A stretch of DNA of 64,000 nt from Blattamonas nauphoetae (GCA_033064195.1 JARBJD010000014.1:496001-560000); one strand, 5' to 3'; positions 22,550 through 33,290 are shown, counted from the first letter of the stretch. Numbers and translations: made by a program. Notes: generated from the sequence alone by a model not told the origin.

Positions 22550-23623
22550 ATGACAACCTCAAACGCGAAGATATCCTCCTTCTCTGATTCCCGGAACTCT
22601 GGTATATCTTCACACATCTTTTCATTTCCTCCAGACTGTTTTGCTTTCGTGAATTGGGATGAAGATGAATTTGATTTTGAATCGGAAAAGATAGTTGTCT
22701 TTCGATCTCTCGTTGCCACTGTGAAATCACAGCCTGCACTTGATGCCTCTTTGGAAGCGAAGGCATTGAAACTTCTCGAATCTGTGAATCCAGACGATGA
22801 AGAATCAGCAGATGAATTTCTCGGCAGCTTTGGACAAACCACTGATGAATCATTGAATAGCTTCATCCAATCAATTCTGGTGCTCATTTCATCACCCTGT
22901 CAGGTCATCACCTCAGCTTCAATGAAGATGTTCAGATATCTGATCTTGTGGTCTTCAGCTGAAACACTCCTTGACCTCGTTAAAGCCAATCTGATTCCTC
23001 GACTCATCTTCACTCTCAATCCACAGACTCTTTCCTTTGCAGAAGCAGAACCTATCCACATTACTCTCTATCAAATTTTTGGCTGTTTGTTCTACCCCGC
23101 AACTCCATCTGGTCTCGATTCTCTCAAAATTGAAGATCGCGATGGACAACAAGCTGTTCACGAGACGATTTTGAAGCAAGTTGTGGCACCTGTGGAGAAG
23201 TATATTTGGCATTTGTGCGTCAACCGCTTCTCGTTTGTCCATGGTACCCAATCCATGTTTTTTCAGACTCTCCTCGTCAGAATCCTCCGAATATCTCCAT
23301 ATTATCAACTGACAATGGATTTTATTCTTCGTATGCCTATCTTTCTCGCGATTCCAAGTTGTCTCACATTCTTCGAAAATGATGGCTCAATGAGGAGTGT
23401 TCTGCATGAAATGATCGAGACCCAGTGGGAATGGAACGACCAAGGCGGAAAAGTGCGGCAGCTAGGGAACACCATGCATCGAATGTTGAGAATGGAGGGC
23501 ATCGAGAATGTGAATGAGGAAACGCTGCAAAACAACAAAAATGGGTCTGACGGAAGATGGGTTCTTTTCTACTCGTTCAGATGGAACAAAATGCAGGGCA
23601 TGAACCTTCCGCGGCATACATAG
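22550..23623 (+). CDS. G-branch helical protein, copy G2 (intact)
   Basis: The ATG at 22550 opens 357 codons to 23623 if unspliced. A GTATAT to CTCCAG segment of 36 nt, at about 22601-22636, occupies the F-family intron position and is stop-free; removing it gives NSDCFAFVNWDE, aligned with EYSPFLTW of F. The blocks shared with G1 are FRSLVATVKSQPALDASLEA, ESLNSFIQSILVLISSP, VAPVEKYIWHLCVNRFSF, SPYYQLTMDFILRMPIFLAI, HRMLRMEGIEN and the end MNLPRHT. The upstream sequence AACCCATAACAAGTG is 38 nt before the ATG. The conserved 3' flank (GTGTGATCTTTGTCGACTCTG) also follows G1. The function is unknown. Confidence 0.82.
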   Translation: MTTSNAKISSFSDSRNSGISSHIFSFPPDCFAFVNWDEDEFDFESEKIVVFRSLVATVKSQPALDASLEAKALKLLESVNPDDEESADEFLGSFGQTTDESLNSFIQSILVLISSPCQVITSASMKMFRYLILWSSAETLLDLVKANLIPRLIFTLNPQTLSFAEAEPIHITLYQIFGCLFYPATPSGLDSLKIEDRDGQQAVHETILKQVVAPVEKYIWHLCVNRFSFVHGTQSMFFQTLLVRILRISPYYQLTMDFILRMPIFLAIPSCLTFFENDGSMRSVLHEMIETQWEWNDQGGKVRQLGNTMHRMLRMEGIENVNEETLQNNKNGSDGRWVLFYSFRWNKMQGMNLPRHT

Positions 23624-24077
23624 AAACCGTCCAGAACCAACGAACATTTTGACCTGTTTCTGACATCTTTTGGACGCCAAACACTATTTGTGTGTGATCT
23701 TTGTCGACTCTGGCATCCCCCCTTGCCAGAACAATTGGGATTCTGCCTCAATAGTCTTCTTTGATGGTCGCCAATCTCACCTTCTTCATCGCTGCCACTC
23801 TCGCCCAATTGGAGATTCGAGTTGGAACTTGCTCATTCGAAGAACTCGCAATCAATCTGCTTGTGCACCAATCGTCTTCGACCGTCGGAGATGACGCGCA
23901 ATCCACCAGACTCACCACTCCAGTCAACTTCATCACTGTCGATCTGAAGTGAAGTCTGACGCTGTCAAACCTCGTCGTCCATCCGGAAAGATGACTCATC
24001 GCCTGTTCCGTCGGTGTTATCTCACTCTCTGCCATCGCCATCGCCGACAACGAGAATGTCTTCTCCGACAGCGTCAT
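23624..24077 (+). other. G2 3' flank and unassigned frame
   Basis: About 23640-23750 repeats the 3' flank of G1. A plus-strand frame, 23761-23952, reads MVANLTFFIAATLAQLEIRV and looks mildly coding, but I cannot assign it. It may be the remnant of a gene that also supplied the flanks of the minisatellite at 24078. Confidence 0.35.
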
Positions 24078-24470
24078 CCTCCAAATCCGGCTCAGCGCAC
24101 CCCCAGACTCTCTCCACATCCACCTCAGCGCACCCCCAGACTCTCTCCACGTCCTCCTCCGCGCAACCCCAGACTCTCTCCACGTCCACCTCCGCGCACC
24201 CACAGACTCTCTCCACGTCCACCTCCACGCACCCACAGACTCTCTCCACGTCCACCTCCACGCACTTACAGACTCTCTCCGCGTCCACTTCCGCGCACCC
24301 ACAGACTCTCTCCACGTCCACCTCCGCGCACCCACAGACTCTCTCCACGTCCACCTCCACGCACCCCCAGACTCTCTCCACGTCCACCTCCACGCACCCA
24401 CAGACTCTCTCCACGTCCACCTCCACGCACCCCCAGACTCTCTCCACGTCCTCCACCGCGCTCTCACTGA
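24078..24470 (+). repeat. 33-bp minisatellite, about 12 units
   Basis: Units close to CACCCACAGACTCTCTCCAC plus 13 more bases are repeated about 12 times. The period of 33 bp keeps every frame open, so four frames run through without stops. In the plus frame starting at 24067 the unit reads DSLHVHLRAPT, and the sequence just before the array (DSVILQIRLSAPP) resembles one unit, so the array may have grown from coding DNA on the plus strand. Confidence 0.85.
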
Positions 24471-24924
24471 CTCTCTCGTTGTTGACCATCTCGCGATCGA
24501 CAACATTACATGAAAGCGCTACGTGCTCGATGTCTATCAACTGAGGCACAATCTTCACTTGGTAACCCTGCTTGATCTCGCCTCGTCATTTTCGCTTTCA
24601 AGATTCTCATCCACAGTCTTTCTCATTCACAAAAGCAGAAGATATCGACAACTCTCTCATGATGAGCATTACCAATCCTCACTTCCTTCGCCACCAAACG
24701 AAAGTCCGTCAGTGAACGGACAATTGGAGCTGGTTGGGTCCATCTGCCTCCCTCTCCAATCGCTCCTCCACACGCAAGCCCGCACACGCCCCTAATCTTC
24801 GTCTCGTTCGATTCTGTCCCTATTTCGGATTTCTGCGAAGATTCTTCGGAAAGTGGGGGACGAGGAAGGAAGAACGGAACGGTTCGGATGGTCGTCTCGC
24901 TGTTTTCATCTCTGTCGTTGTCTG

Positions 24925-25310
24925 AACTGACATTGCAGCATTTCGCGAGAGGGAAGAAGCATTGAAAGAGGGGAAATGGATCGAATCAGAAAAGGAGAGA
25001 GATGGAGGAGCAGCGGAAGCGATCGGAAGGGAAGAAGTTGGAAGACGAGAGATTGAAGAACATTCGAAGGGAGGACGAAGAACGATGAGGGAAGGAAGAA
25101 GAGAAGCGAAGATATGAGAACGAATCGAGAAGAAATGGAAAGAATGGAAGAAGTTGAGATACTCCAGTCGAAACTGGATGAGATGGGCATGGATGACGAG
25201 GACGGGAGACGAAAGCGAGAAGAGGAGAACAAAAGGAAGAAAGAGGAAGAGGAGAAACGATGCAGCGATGGTCAAAACGACATGCTGGACAAGCAGCACC
25301 GGGGCGACTG
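24925..25310 (+). pseudogene. Charged coiled-coil gene fragment
   Basis: Successive plus-strand frames give EEQRKRSEGKKLEDERLKNI and then EEMERMEEVEILQSKLDEMG with RKREEENKRKKEEEEKR, ending at 25311. The heptad-like charged pattern suggests a coiled coil. At least one frame change occurs. Antisense serine-rich frames over the same DNA (24820-25654) are shadows. It runs into a stretch (25380-25530) preceding the F stub, so the join is probably a rearrangement. Confidence 0.45.
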
Positions 25311-25532
25311 ACGTCGATGTCGGGGAGAGAAGGGAAGAAGAGTGGGAAGGAGAGTCGTGAGGCGGAAGCGGCGAAGAGGATGAAGTCCACGACTCCCCTC
25401 CCGCACATCTCTCCGCCTCTCTCCGCCACGACCGACGAGGCACGACTGCTCTTCTCTTCGCTCTCGCCGACGACACCCCAATTCGTCATCACTCCCTCAG
25501 CGGATGGGAGCGCAGAGGAGCTGACACTGCAC

Positions 25533-25705
25533 ACAGAGGGAGAAGATTGTTCCAGGCACTGGACCAGGAAGGGTTCAGAGATCATCTCGAACCAACACTG
25601 CTTCACAACAAAAAAACAGTGTTGGGAGAGTTTGTCGGAATCCTTTCTGTTCAAAGCCTTCTTTTTTCGGGAATCAACAACCCTGTGCCCGAAGAGATGA
25701 TGTGA
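25533..25705 (+). pseudogene. F-family C-terminal stub
   Basis: The frame reads RGRRLFQALDQEGFRDHLEP, then TLLHNKKTVLGEFVG, and ends at the TGA at 25703-25705. This is the last sixth of an F protein (RGRILLQTLEQEGFRDHLEQ in intact copies) without the rest of the gene. It is joined upstream to unrelated DNA and downstream to the FIHLFLVALNEFYEQ fragment (25790). Confidence 0.7.
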
Positions 25706-25988
25706 ATGCTGAAAGGAGGGGCGTCAAGAGCGGACAAGTCGTGTGGCGATCACGAAGTGTTTCATTTCATCGTCTAATTTCAAGTATCATTTTCATTCAT
25801 CTCTTCTTAGTTGCTCTGAACGAGTTTTATGAACAAGGAACTCGGAGTCTGTGCCCTTCAACCGAACTGAGCTTAACATGCCGAACCCATGCCTTCACAC
25901 TTTTCATGTTTCTGCCTGAACTCTCTTTCTAGATTATCTTGGTTCACCACACGTTAAGGGCTTGATAGTTCAATAATTCCAGACGATG

Positions 25989-26004
25989 TTGATCGTCCCA
26001 TTGA
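25989..26004 (+). promoter_or_regulatory. F upstream motif of F5, separated by the mariner
   Basis: A perfect TTGATCGTCCCATTGA. The mariner at 26011-27328 begins 6 bp downstream, so the motif that would normally be about 40 nt from the F5 ATG is now 1.36 kb away. Confidence 0.7.
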
Positions 26005-26010
26005 TTGGTA

Positions 26011-27328
26011 CAGGGTGGGCGAAAAGTTGTCTGATCCGATGGGTTGATCGACGTCTTTTGTCAAAAAAGTGATGAAAAATCATTTAGATGAGCGAAATGA
26101 AACATAAATCATAATTAGATCTCAACCGAGTTTCCTTCCCTATCTATGCACAGCTGACAACGATGAATTACATTTCGACACGCTCGAACTATCTCATCCC
26201 GTGCGAGATCCCTGATTGCGTCGGTTTTGAGCCCCCTCAGTTGGTCAACAGTTCGAGGATCTGCCGGAAAGACCCTTTCAGCGATTGCACTCCACAGCCA
26301 GAAGTCACAAGGTGTGAGGTCTGGACTTCTGGCTGGCCATTGATTCGGACCGTTCTTTCCGATCCAATGATTTCCTAGCTTGGATTGGAGAAAGTCTACG
26401 GTGTCATGCGCTGTATGGGCTGGGGCGCCGTCTTGCATGAACCAGGTCGCCCCAGTTGGATCCATCTCTCTTCGGATGGGGAAGAAGGCCGTTGTCAACA
26501 TCTCCCTATATTTTTCAGCAGTCATAGTCCCTTCATAAAAAACAGGGCCGATAATCCCGTAAGTTGAAACAGCGCACCAAACATTGACGCCGAGTTTTGA
26601 GTGAGGTATTTCCACATGGTAGTGTGGATTCTCGGTTGCGTAGTAATATGAATTGTGAGTATTAATTGTTTTATCGAGAGAGAATTTTGATTCGTCTGTG
26701 AACCATATTCGGTCAATGAATGTGGGATCATGTCCGTGCTCCCGTATCATCCATTCTGCAAAGCTGCGCCGCTCGACGTAGTCCTGATCAAAAGCCAATG
26801 CGTATGTTGAAGGCGATAGGCTTTTAATCCGACCTGATCAACGATCTTCCGAAGAGATGTCCGAGGGATCATCAAGTCTTGTGTCGATTGCCGTACAGAA
26901 CGAGTAGGTTGAAGGCGGAAGTGATCTCTCACACGATCCTGGTTCTCCGGAGTTGATGTTGTGATTGGTCGACCGGATCGGGGCAGATCCGCGACAGTAC
27001 CAGTCTCCTCGAACCTTCTAATCAAATTCTTAATTGTCTCTGTGCATGGTGGATCAGGTCCTTCCCAGTGCTGAATAACGGCTGCCACGGTCTGATAGCG
27101 ATAATATTTTTGAACGATACGAATCCTGTCCGCAGTTGTCCGCCGCATCGAAATCTCGTCATTTGTCTACAGTGATCGTGTCATCGAGAAGTCCTAAGTT
27201 GCGAAGAAAATGCATTTATTTGCCATCAAAATCGTTGGACAAAAGCAGATACATGAACAAGCAGTGATTCAAAATTGAGAAGAAAAATCGATCAACCCAT
27301 CGGATCAGACAACTTTTCGCTCACCCTG
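26011..27328. mobile_element. Mariner-type transposon, near full length
   Basis: A 1318-bp element. The TIRs match over about 42 bp with one difference in the first 20 (CAGGGTGGGCGAAAAGTTGT at the left; complement with A for one G at the right), and both continue into GGTTGATCGA. The flanking TA duplication is at 26009-26010 and 27329-27330. It contains one transposase gene on the minus strand. It is inserted between the F5 upstream motif and the F5 start. Confidence 0.95.
26115..27148 (-). pseudogene. Mariner-family transposase, DD41D spacing, one frame change
   Basis: The N-terminal part (27148 to about 26750) has a paired-like helix-turn-helix region (TVAAVIQHWEG; ETIKNLIRRFEETGTV; LPRSGRP). 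The C-terminal part (26798 to 26115) has the catalytic domain: IWFTDESKFSL (first Asp), WFMQDGAPAH (second Asp), SPDLTPCDFWLW (third Asp). Counting residues gives 41 between the second and third Asp, unlike the 34 of classical mariners. The two parts overlap near 26790 in different frames, so a single-base shift separates them; otherwise the protein is complete at about 345-350 aa. It would cut and paste the element by its TIRs if functional. DD41D elements are a recognised branch of Tc1/mariner. Confidence 0.92.
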
Positions 27329-27362
27329 TACTTCCATTCACTAGCTATCTTGATCAGACAAC

Positions 27363-28430
27363 ATGAATGAAACCACAATGACCCCTCTCGATGGTATCCG
27401 TCATTTTTCTCCTCATTCTCATGTGACAGATCCAGAATACTCTCCATTCCTGACATGGAAACCGAATGATCCAGTCTCGGTTGATTCTGTTGTTCCAGTC
27501 TTTATCTCTCTTGTTTCGATGGTCCGGGACGGATTTCCTTTTACTGATCAGCTTGTTTATCAAACGAATTGGCTGTTATATACGATCACCTGGAGTGTCA
27601 TTCGAACAATCCACATTGACCATTTTTTGATGGCGATTGGACAAGGCTCCCCAAATCCCGCTGGAGTGTTTGTGGATTCGATGGTTGTGCTCCTCTCTTC
27701 GCCCCACTCATCGATTGTGAAAGATGCTCTGCCGTTCCTTCACGAATGTCTGAATTGGTGTTCACTGTCAAATCGTCTGGCCTTTATTTCTTCCAAACTC
27801 GTCCCAAAAATCCTTTCGACCCCTCACTTGCGAAATCTTTCTTTGATCGATGATGAGGACATCCTGAAGAATATTCTCGAGATTCTTCAAAAGTGCGTCT
27901 GTCTCTCCACCTCCAGTCTTATTCACTCCCTCTCCACCACTGCGAACTTTAACCCTCAATCCGTCCGAGATGTGGTGCTGCATGAAGTGTTGATCCCATC
28001 GGAACTATCGCTCGGTCAGATCAGTCGCAATCCTCGCGTTTTGTCGTGGTCCCATGAATGCATCGGCACATACAGGGTACTAACCGAGATCTTTGAAGCG
28101 AGTACTTTCCACCAACCCACACTGGATTTCATTTGTTCTTCTCGCATCCCACTTATCTTTCAATCACTTCTCTCAAAAGTGGAGAATGAACACACCCATC
28201 AGTTCATCATATGGTCCGTATACAACAAGATGAACAAATGGAAGGAATATGGAGTCGAAACTGCGGGCAGAGGGATGGTATTGCTGCAGACACTGGAACA
28301 GGAAGGGTTTCACGAAGAACTCGAACAAACCCTTGTTCACAACAAATCAAATCCAAATGGAAATACTGTGAGGATCTATTCATCCGATCTCACGAACAAT
28401 TTGGGAATAAACTGTTTTGAGCCTCGATAG
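27363..28430 (+). CDS. F-family helical protein, copy F5 (intact)
   Basis: Exon 1 is 27363-27393 (MNETTMTPLD), the intron 27394-27435 (42 nt, GTATCC to GATCCAG) and exon 2 ends at 28430; spliced it is 341 aa. Because the intron is a multiple of three without stops, the unspliced frame of 355 aa is also open. Blocks are EYSPFLTWKPNDPVSVDSV, SLVSMVRDGFPF, SPNPAGVFVDSMVVLLSSPH, PQSVRDVVLHEVLIP, QPTLDFICSSRIPLIF, TLEQEGFHEELEQTLVHNKS and LGINCFEPR. The mariner at 26011-27328 has pushed the upstream motif 1.3 kb away, so transcription may be lost or changed. The function is unknown. Confidence 0.88.
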   Translation: MNETTMTPLDGIRHFSPHSHVTDPEYSPFLTWKPNDPVSVDSVVPVFISLVSMVRDGFPFTDQLVYQTNWLLYTITWSVIRTIHIDHFLMAIGQGSPNPAGVFVDSMVVLLSSPHSSIVKDALPFLHECLNWCSLSNRLAFISSKLVPKILSTPHLRNLSLIDDEDILKNILEILQKCVCLSTSSLIHSLSTTANFNPQSVRDVVLHEVLIPSELSLGQISRNPRVLSWSHECIGTYRVLTEIFEASTFHQPTLDFICSSRIPLIFQSLLSKVENEHTHQFIIWSVYNKMNKWKEYGVETAGRGMVLLQTLEQEGFHEELEQTLVHNKSNPNGNTVRIYSSDLTNNLGINCFEPR

Positions 28431-29089
28431 ATGACAGTCATGGACAAAAGTGGTCGGCAGGAAAAATGACAAACTCTGGTCTGACGATTTGGGAAAGGAG
28501 TTCGATGCTGAAACTACACATGTGTGGAGGTGACATGACATCAATACGCATCGAGGTTAGTAGGCTGGTCTACAGTTAGTGGGTGAGAAATACGAACCAT
28601 TCCACTGTAGACGTTTTTTTACGAATGTTTGCATTTTCTTGCGGAGGAGGCTGAGGATCTCGCTAATTTCGGTATCAATGATCTCATCTCATCACCACCT
28701 CTCACTGTGTGAAAAACGGTCGATTGTGGTTGAGCACATATTTTTGTCACTTTTTTTCAGACTCTTCATTCTTCCGTATCTCCATCATGAAACAACTACT
28801 TGCTCTGATTTTCTCGCCACAATGGTCTTTTTTGATGATGAAGTGTCTGACAATATAAAAACCAAATTTCACCGCTCAGTGTTTCTGGACCGGAAAACCG
28901 AGAACTTTTGTCCATGACTGTGACACGTGACACCAAAAGAACTCTGTCGCCCAGATCCCACACTCCCAACTTTCATTTGTTTCATTTCGTTTATAAACTT
29001 CCTCTTCATTCATGGATCATCTCACTCTCGACATTGCCCACGATTATTCATTGACCCATAACGAGTGATTCAACTCAGAATCCGACGGA
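28431..29089. other. F5 3' region and G3 upstream region
   Basis: No gene is recognised. A partial type-B flank (GACACCAAAAGAACTCTGTC) is at about 28928-28965. The G-type upstream sequence GACCCATAACGAGTG is at 29053-29067. A plus-strand frame, 28579-28917, has no features I can name. Confidence 0.4.
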
Positions 29090-31420
29090 ATGACAGCGAT
29101 TGACATGAGAAAAGAAGCCTCCTCAAGTACAGGACTCCCTGACTTGTCATCATCTCAGTTGATACTCTCAATGGATTGCTCTCCTTTCCGAATTTGGACC
29201 GAGGAAAAACCTGAATCTGAACATGAACAAGCAGTTGTCTATTAGTCTCTCATTACGAATATGAAGTGCCAACATGCACTTGATGTCTTTCCCGAAGCGA
29301 AAGCCGTGACATTTCTCAAATCTGTCAAACAGGATGATGATGTTTCAGCAGATGCTTTTCTTCGTAACGTTGCACTAATGACTGATGAATCTCTGACAGG
29401 CTTCGTACAGTCCATTGTTGTGCTCGTTTCATCTACCAGTCAGGACATTGTTGAAGCAGCAATGGAGATGCTTGTTCGTTTAGCCGCGAACTGTTCGGCA
29501 AAAGGCCGACTTTCACTCGCTCAAGCTGCTCTGATCCCTCAAGTCATCGTTAATCTCAATCCACAGTTAATCTCGTTGTCAGATTGCTAACATATCCACT
29601 CCCATCTCATTGATGTCAGCTTCTTTTTTTTCCATCTCGCATCTCCGGATGGTCTCACAGAACTTGAAATTGAAGTTGATGATGAACAACATGCTGTTCA
29701 CGAGACGGTTCTGAAGCAAGTTCTGGCACCTTCGGAGAAGTATATATGCCATTTGTGCACCATTCGCCAATCGATCATCGATAAAGCCATTCTACTTATT
29801 TACTAGAACTCATCGGCCAACTCCTCCGAATACAGTGACTGCACAACCCGCCATTCGTGCAAAACCCGCCATTCTAGCATATTTGTCCGCCCATAATCCA
29901 AATTTCTCCGGACCCATAATTTCATGAGTCAAACTTTTTTTTCGTGGATGTTCATCTCAACCCCATAAATCACTTGAGGTAGAAATCGAACCTCCAAAAT
30001 AGGATCCCTTGTTCAGGGTGCCTATTTAAGAGCCTTTTTTTGGCCCTTTTTTTGGTCCCCAAAAATAGTGGTCCTTAACATTTAAGCTTAGGGCATAAAA
30101 CCTTGGCGGCCACATTTCTCCACGCCCATTCAAGATTTTTCTTTTTCGTTTGATTTATGGTGGTTTGGGATGGTTTTCTATCGAAATGACAAATTTTTGA
30201 AAAATGAAATATCCTGGGGGGAGCTGGGCGAAAAAATGGGGAAAAAAACTGACTTCCCTGTATATTAAGCTTAGGAACTCGAAAACTTGTTTTAATCAAA
30301 TCTCCACAACCAGACATAGTTCGGACATGAAGTTTTCATCAATATGGATGTTTTGTTGGATACTAATTTTTTCTGAAAATTTTGAGAGTTCTCGATGGTT
30401 TCCTATTTTGGAGCTTGTAGCTATTTTCATGAATTGCCACAGAACATTTTGACTTTTTCGTTCAATATCAGTCATCCAGGACCCAAATCGGTCAGAAATA
30501 TTTGGGACGGTGTCCTCATCAACTTACAGTGATTTTTCCGAAAAATCTGTGTTTATTGCCAAGAAAACTGTGTTTGGGGGATCCACCGACCCACAATTTG
30601 TCCCACCTCCAAAATAGGAAACCATCGAGAACTCTCAAAATTTTCAGAAAAAATTAGTATCCAACAAAACATCCATATTGGTGAAAACTTCATGTCCGAA
30701 CTATGTCTGGTTGTGGAGATTTGATTAAAACAAGTTTTCGAGTTCCTAAGCTTAATATACAGGGAAGTCAGTTTTTTTCCCCATTTTTTCGCCCAGCTCC
30801 CCAGGATATTTCATTTTCAAAATTTGTCATTTCGATAGAAAACCATCCCAAACCACCATAAATCAAACGAAAAGAAAAATCTTGAATGGGCGTGGAGAAA
30901 TGTGGCCGCCAAGGTTTTATGCCCTAAGCTTAAATGTTAAGGACCACTATTTTTGGGGACCAAAAAAAGGGCCAAAAAAGGCTCTTAAATAGGCACCCTG
31001 AACAAGGGATCCTATTTTGGAGGTTCGATTTCTACCTCAAGTGATTTATGGGGTTGAGATGAACATCCACGAAAAAAAAGTTTGACTCATGAAATTATGG
31101 GTCCGGAGAAATTTGGATTATGGGCGGACAAATATGCTAGAATGGCGGGTTTTGCACGAATGGCGGGTTGTGCAGTCACTGTATGCCCATCTTATCAACC
31201 TACAATGGATTTTGTTCTTCATATGCCTGTCTTTCTCACGATTCCAAGTTGTCTCTCATTCTTCGAAATTGATGTATCGATATGGAATTTTTTGTGTCTC
31301 ATGACTCTTGCCCAGAAGAATTGGAACAGAAAAGGTGGAGAATTGCGAGAAATGATGGCACACAATCACGAGTCGCTGGTCACTGAATCGTTACAAAACC
31401 GCATTTTGGGAAGGGGCACA
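29090..31420 (+). pseudogene. G-branch copy G3, broken and split by a fold-back element
   Basis: The ATG at 29090 (MTAIDMRKEASSS) matches G1 and G2. Homology continues through CSPFRIWTEEKPE, ESLTGFVQSIVVLVSSTSQD and LIPQVIVNLNPQLISLSD. A TAG interrupts the VFRSLVAT block near 29243 and a TAA follows SLSDC at 29587; the downstream pieces (VLAPSEKYICHLC) are in a shifted frame. The 1349-bp fold-back element at 29833-31181 then splits the gene. It resumes at 31184 (SYQPTMDFVLHMPVFLTIPS) to LVTESLQN at about 31400, then joins a surface-gene fragment. With several independent breaks this copy is dead, unlike F2 and F4. Confidence 0.8.
29833..31181. mobile_element. Fold-back element 1 (TA target), inside G3
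   Basis: An almost perfect palindrome of 1349 bp. The left arm (29833-30413) and right arm (30607-31181) are inverted copies of about 580 bp that differ at only a few positions, with a spacer of about 190 bp. The ends read CAGTGACTGCACAACCCGCC and complement, flanked by TA at 29831-29832 and 31182-31183. No transposase frame is seen. Ends and target point to a non-autonomous Tc1/mariner-like element with very long TIRs. Confidence 0.92.
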
Positions 31421-31543
31421 GATCATACAATGGGTATTCTGTCGATTACTGGGATCGAGCTCTCGTTCTCAAATACCGCCTTGTCTCTCGCGACTGGCCC
31501 CCTGTTTGATTTTGGGTTCAACAGAAACGATATCCAACAATAA
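31421..31543 (+). pseudogene. Surface-protein gene fragment joined to G3
   Basis: The frame reads SITGIELSFSNTALSLATGP and LFDFGFN, ending at 31543. LATGPLFDFG matches RSTGPLFDFG in the pseudokinase receptor (about 9660 minus), so this is a scrap of the surface ectodomain family fused to the tail of G3. Confidence 0.5.
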
Positions 31544-31550
31544 TTGTTTG

Positions 31551-31938
31551 TAGCATCGGTTTCTTTGACATCTTCAGCGATGACAAATTTCACGAATCCT
31601 CGTCGCTTCTTCGCCGACACCCTCTGCTTCCCTCTCACCTCCCAAAGACTGATTTCTACGTCAATCTCCCAATGCACCTACCATCTTTTTGGAGCAGAGT
31701 CGTCGATGATCGTTGGATTCTCAATCGCCTGGTCGGACGCCCACCCTTTTCCTGTCCATCTCAACACAGGCCGTCACTCCAGGACACTCTCACTCCATTC
31801 ACCAACAGTGCCCAGTTGGAGGCGGAGGAAGGACAAGCGACAGACCTCACAAATACACTCCATTACGAAGAGGACGACGAAAACATCGATCCAGTGGACG
31901 TGTTCCGACAGTCCTCGCAGCTGAAATCGTTTGGTTAG
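31551..31938 (+). pseudogene. Acidic protein fragment, unassigned
   Basis: One frame reads SIGFFDIFSDDKFHESSSLL, LPMHLPSFWSRVVDDRWILN, LEAEEGQATDLTNTLHYEED and DENIDPVDVFRQSSQL, ending at the TAG at 31938. Composition and lack of stops suggest a genuine exon of an acidic protein. No start is visible, and the upstream side abuts the surface fragment. The family is not recognised. The stretch 31939-32396 holds further coding-like debris (HLRLVFIQHPDTRFETD near 32220). Confidence 0.45.
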
Positions 31939-32396
31939 GATCCTAAGGATGGTGATTGGTGAAAAAGTTGTGATCACTGTTTCAAGGAAGAAAAAGAGAT
32001 CTTCAATGTGAAGTGACGATCAGCTCGGATTCGACTCGCCTCACTAAGCAGCTGGCACAATCGTTTTCGAAGGGACACAATTCTGGAGGTCCGCTGGTGA
32101 AGGAATTCAAATCTTAGTTTGATATTCTGAACGTCTTCAAAAACCCTCCGAACAACCACAGAACGAGGCTCGCCTCCTCTGGACGCCCACTTTCCCGAAG
32201 AGGTCTCAGGCCACCTGAGGCTCGTGTTTATCCAACATCCAGACACCCGCTTCGAAACCGACAACTCCGATTCCAAGCGACCCACTCAACCATTGGAGCA
32301 ATCAACACCAGGTCCACACCCGCCTGGAGAACGAGGAGTGGGAGTCTGACTTGCTGCTTCCATCGCTTCCTCACTCGCGTCTCTCCCCTTCGCTCG

Positions 32397-33184
32397 ATGA
32401 AAGCCACCCTCGCCTGTATCTCCAACTTGGACACTTTTGCTTCCTCCCCTGACGCACTCGATGCTGTCAACACGGCCATCAAGCTGAAGCAGACCGCCAA
32501 ACAGCTTCGGCAACATCCAAGTTCGACGAGATGGAGTTCAGACACCCTCTCTCCATCCCTCCCCACGCCGATGCCCAGAAGACGAACGACTTGGCCATCC
32601 ATCCATCTACTCGCCTCGAGATGCCCAAAGAGGAGGTCGACCTTGTTTCTACTGTGCAGTCCGTGTGCATGATCGCCGACCTCCTTCTGAAGGATGACAC
32701 AGTCACCTTCGACGACACATCCCGGTCGGGTCAGCCTTCCCGTTCTCCGAAGCTCCCACATCGTCTCCTGCAACCTCCTCACACCGTCCCCTGTCGTGCC
32801 CTCAGCTATCTCCGTCCTCCTCCTCTCTCTTCCGCGCGACAAGATCAGAAAAGTGGGGAACAACATCAGACGAGCATGGACGAGTCTGGTCTCGTCCACT
32901 TCGCCCTCTCTGCCCTCCGCTTCGGTGTGACTGCCGAGCTCTGCGACGACAAAGCCAGAATGTTCGTCGATCGATTCGGACGAGACCATTTTCTTTCGTT
33001 CCGTACTTTTCAAGTGCCTCCCACCACACTCGCCCAAACTAACGATTTGATCATTTTCACTGTCGTACTGGCTTTCATCATCTTTTATCTGGATATAATC
33101 CAGATTTTTGAAAACCACGTGAACCATGTGGTGATTCCTGTCTGTGAACGCACGAATGGATTCTTGTCACAGAAATGGTCTTGA
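32397..33184 (+). pseudogene. Fragment of a protein with C-terminal membrane helix (copy 1)
   Basis: The frame at 32397 gives TLACISNLDTFASSPDALDA. The frame 32531-33184 then gives PKEEVDLVSTVQSVCMIADL and ends with a membrane helix (NDLIIFTVVLAFIIFYLDII) and the tail VVIPVCERTNGFLSQKWS. The paralog at 44880-45377 ends the same way (NDLIIFTIVLALIIF; VDIPVCEHVNWLL). Both lie directly before an F gene, and in both the TGA stop is part of the TTGATC of the F motif. The N-terminal part is incomplete or in other frames. It may be a single-pass membrane protein, but the function is unknown. Confidence 0.55.
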
Positions 33185-33196
33185 TCGTCCCATCAA
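33181..33196 (+). promoter_or_regulatory. F upstream motif before F6
   Basis: TTGATCGTCCCATCAA. Bases 33182-33184 (TGA) are also the stop codon of the upstream frame. Confidence 0.7.
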
Positions 33197-33290
33197 AGTG
33201 TTGAGTCAGCGTTCAACTCAAGAAACGGGAAGAATCAAATTCAAACATGATATCATCCGAAAGTATCCATCGTCTTCTTCTCATCTTCAC

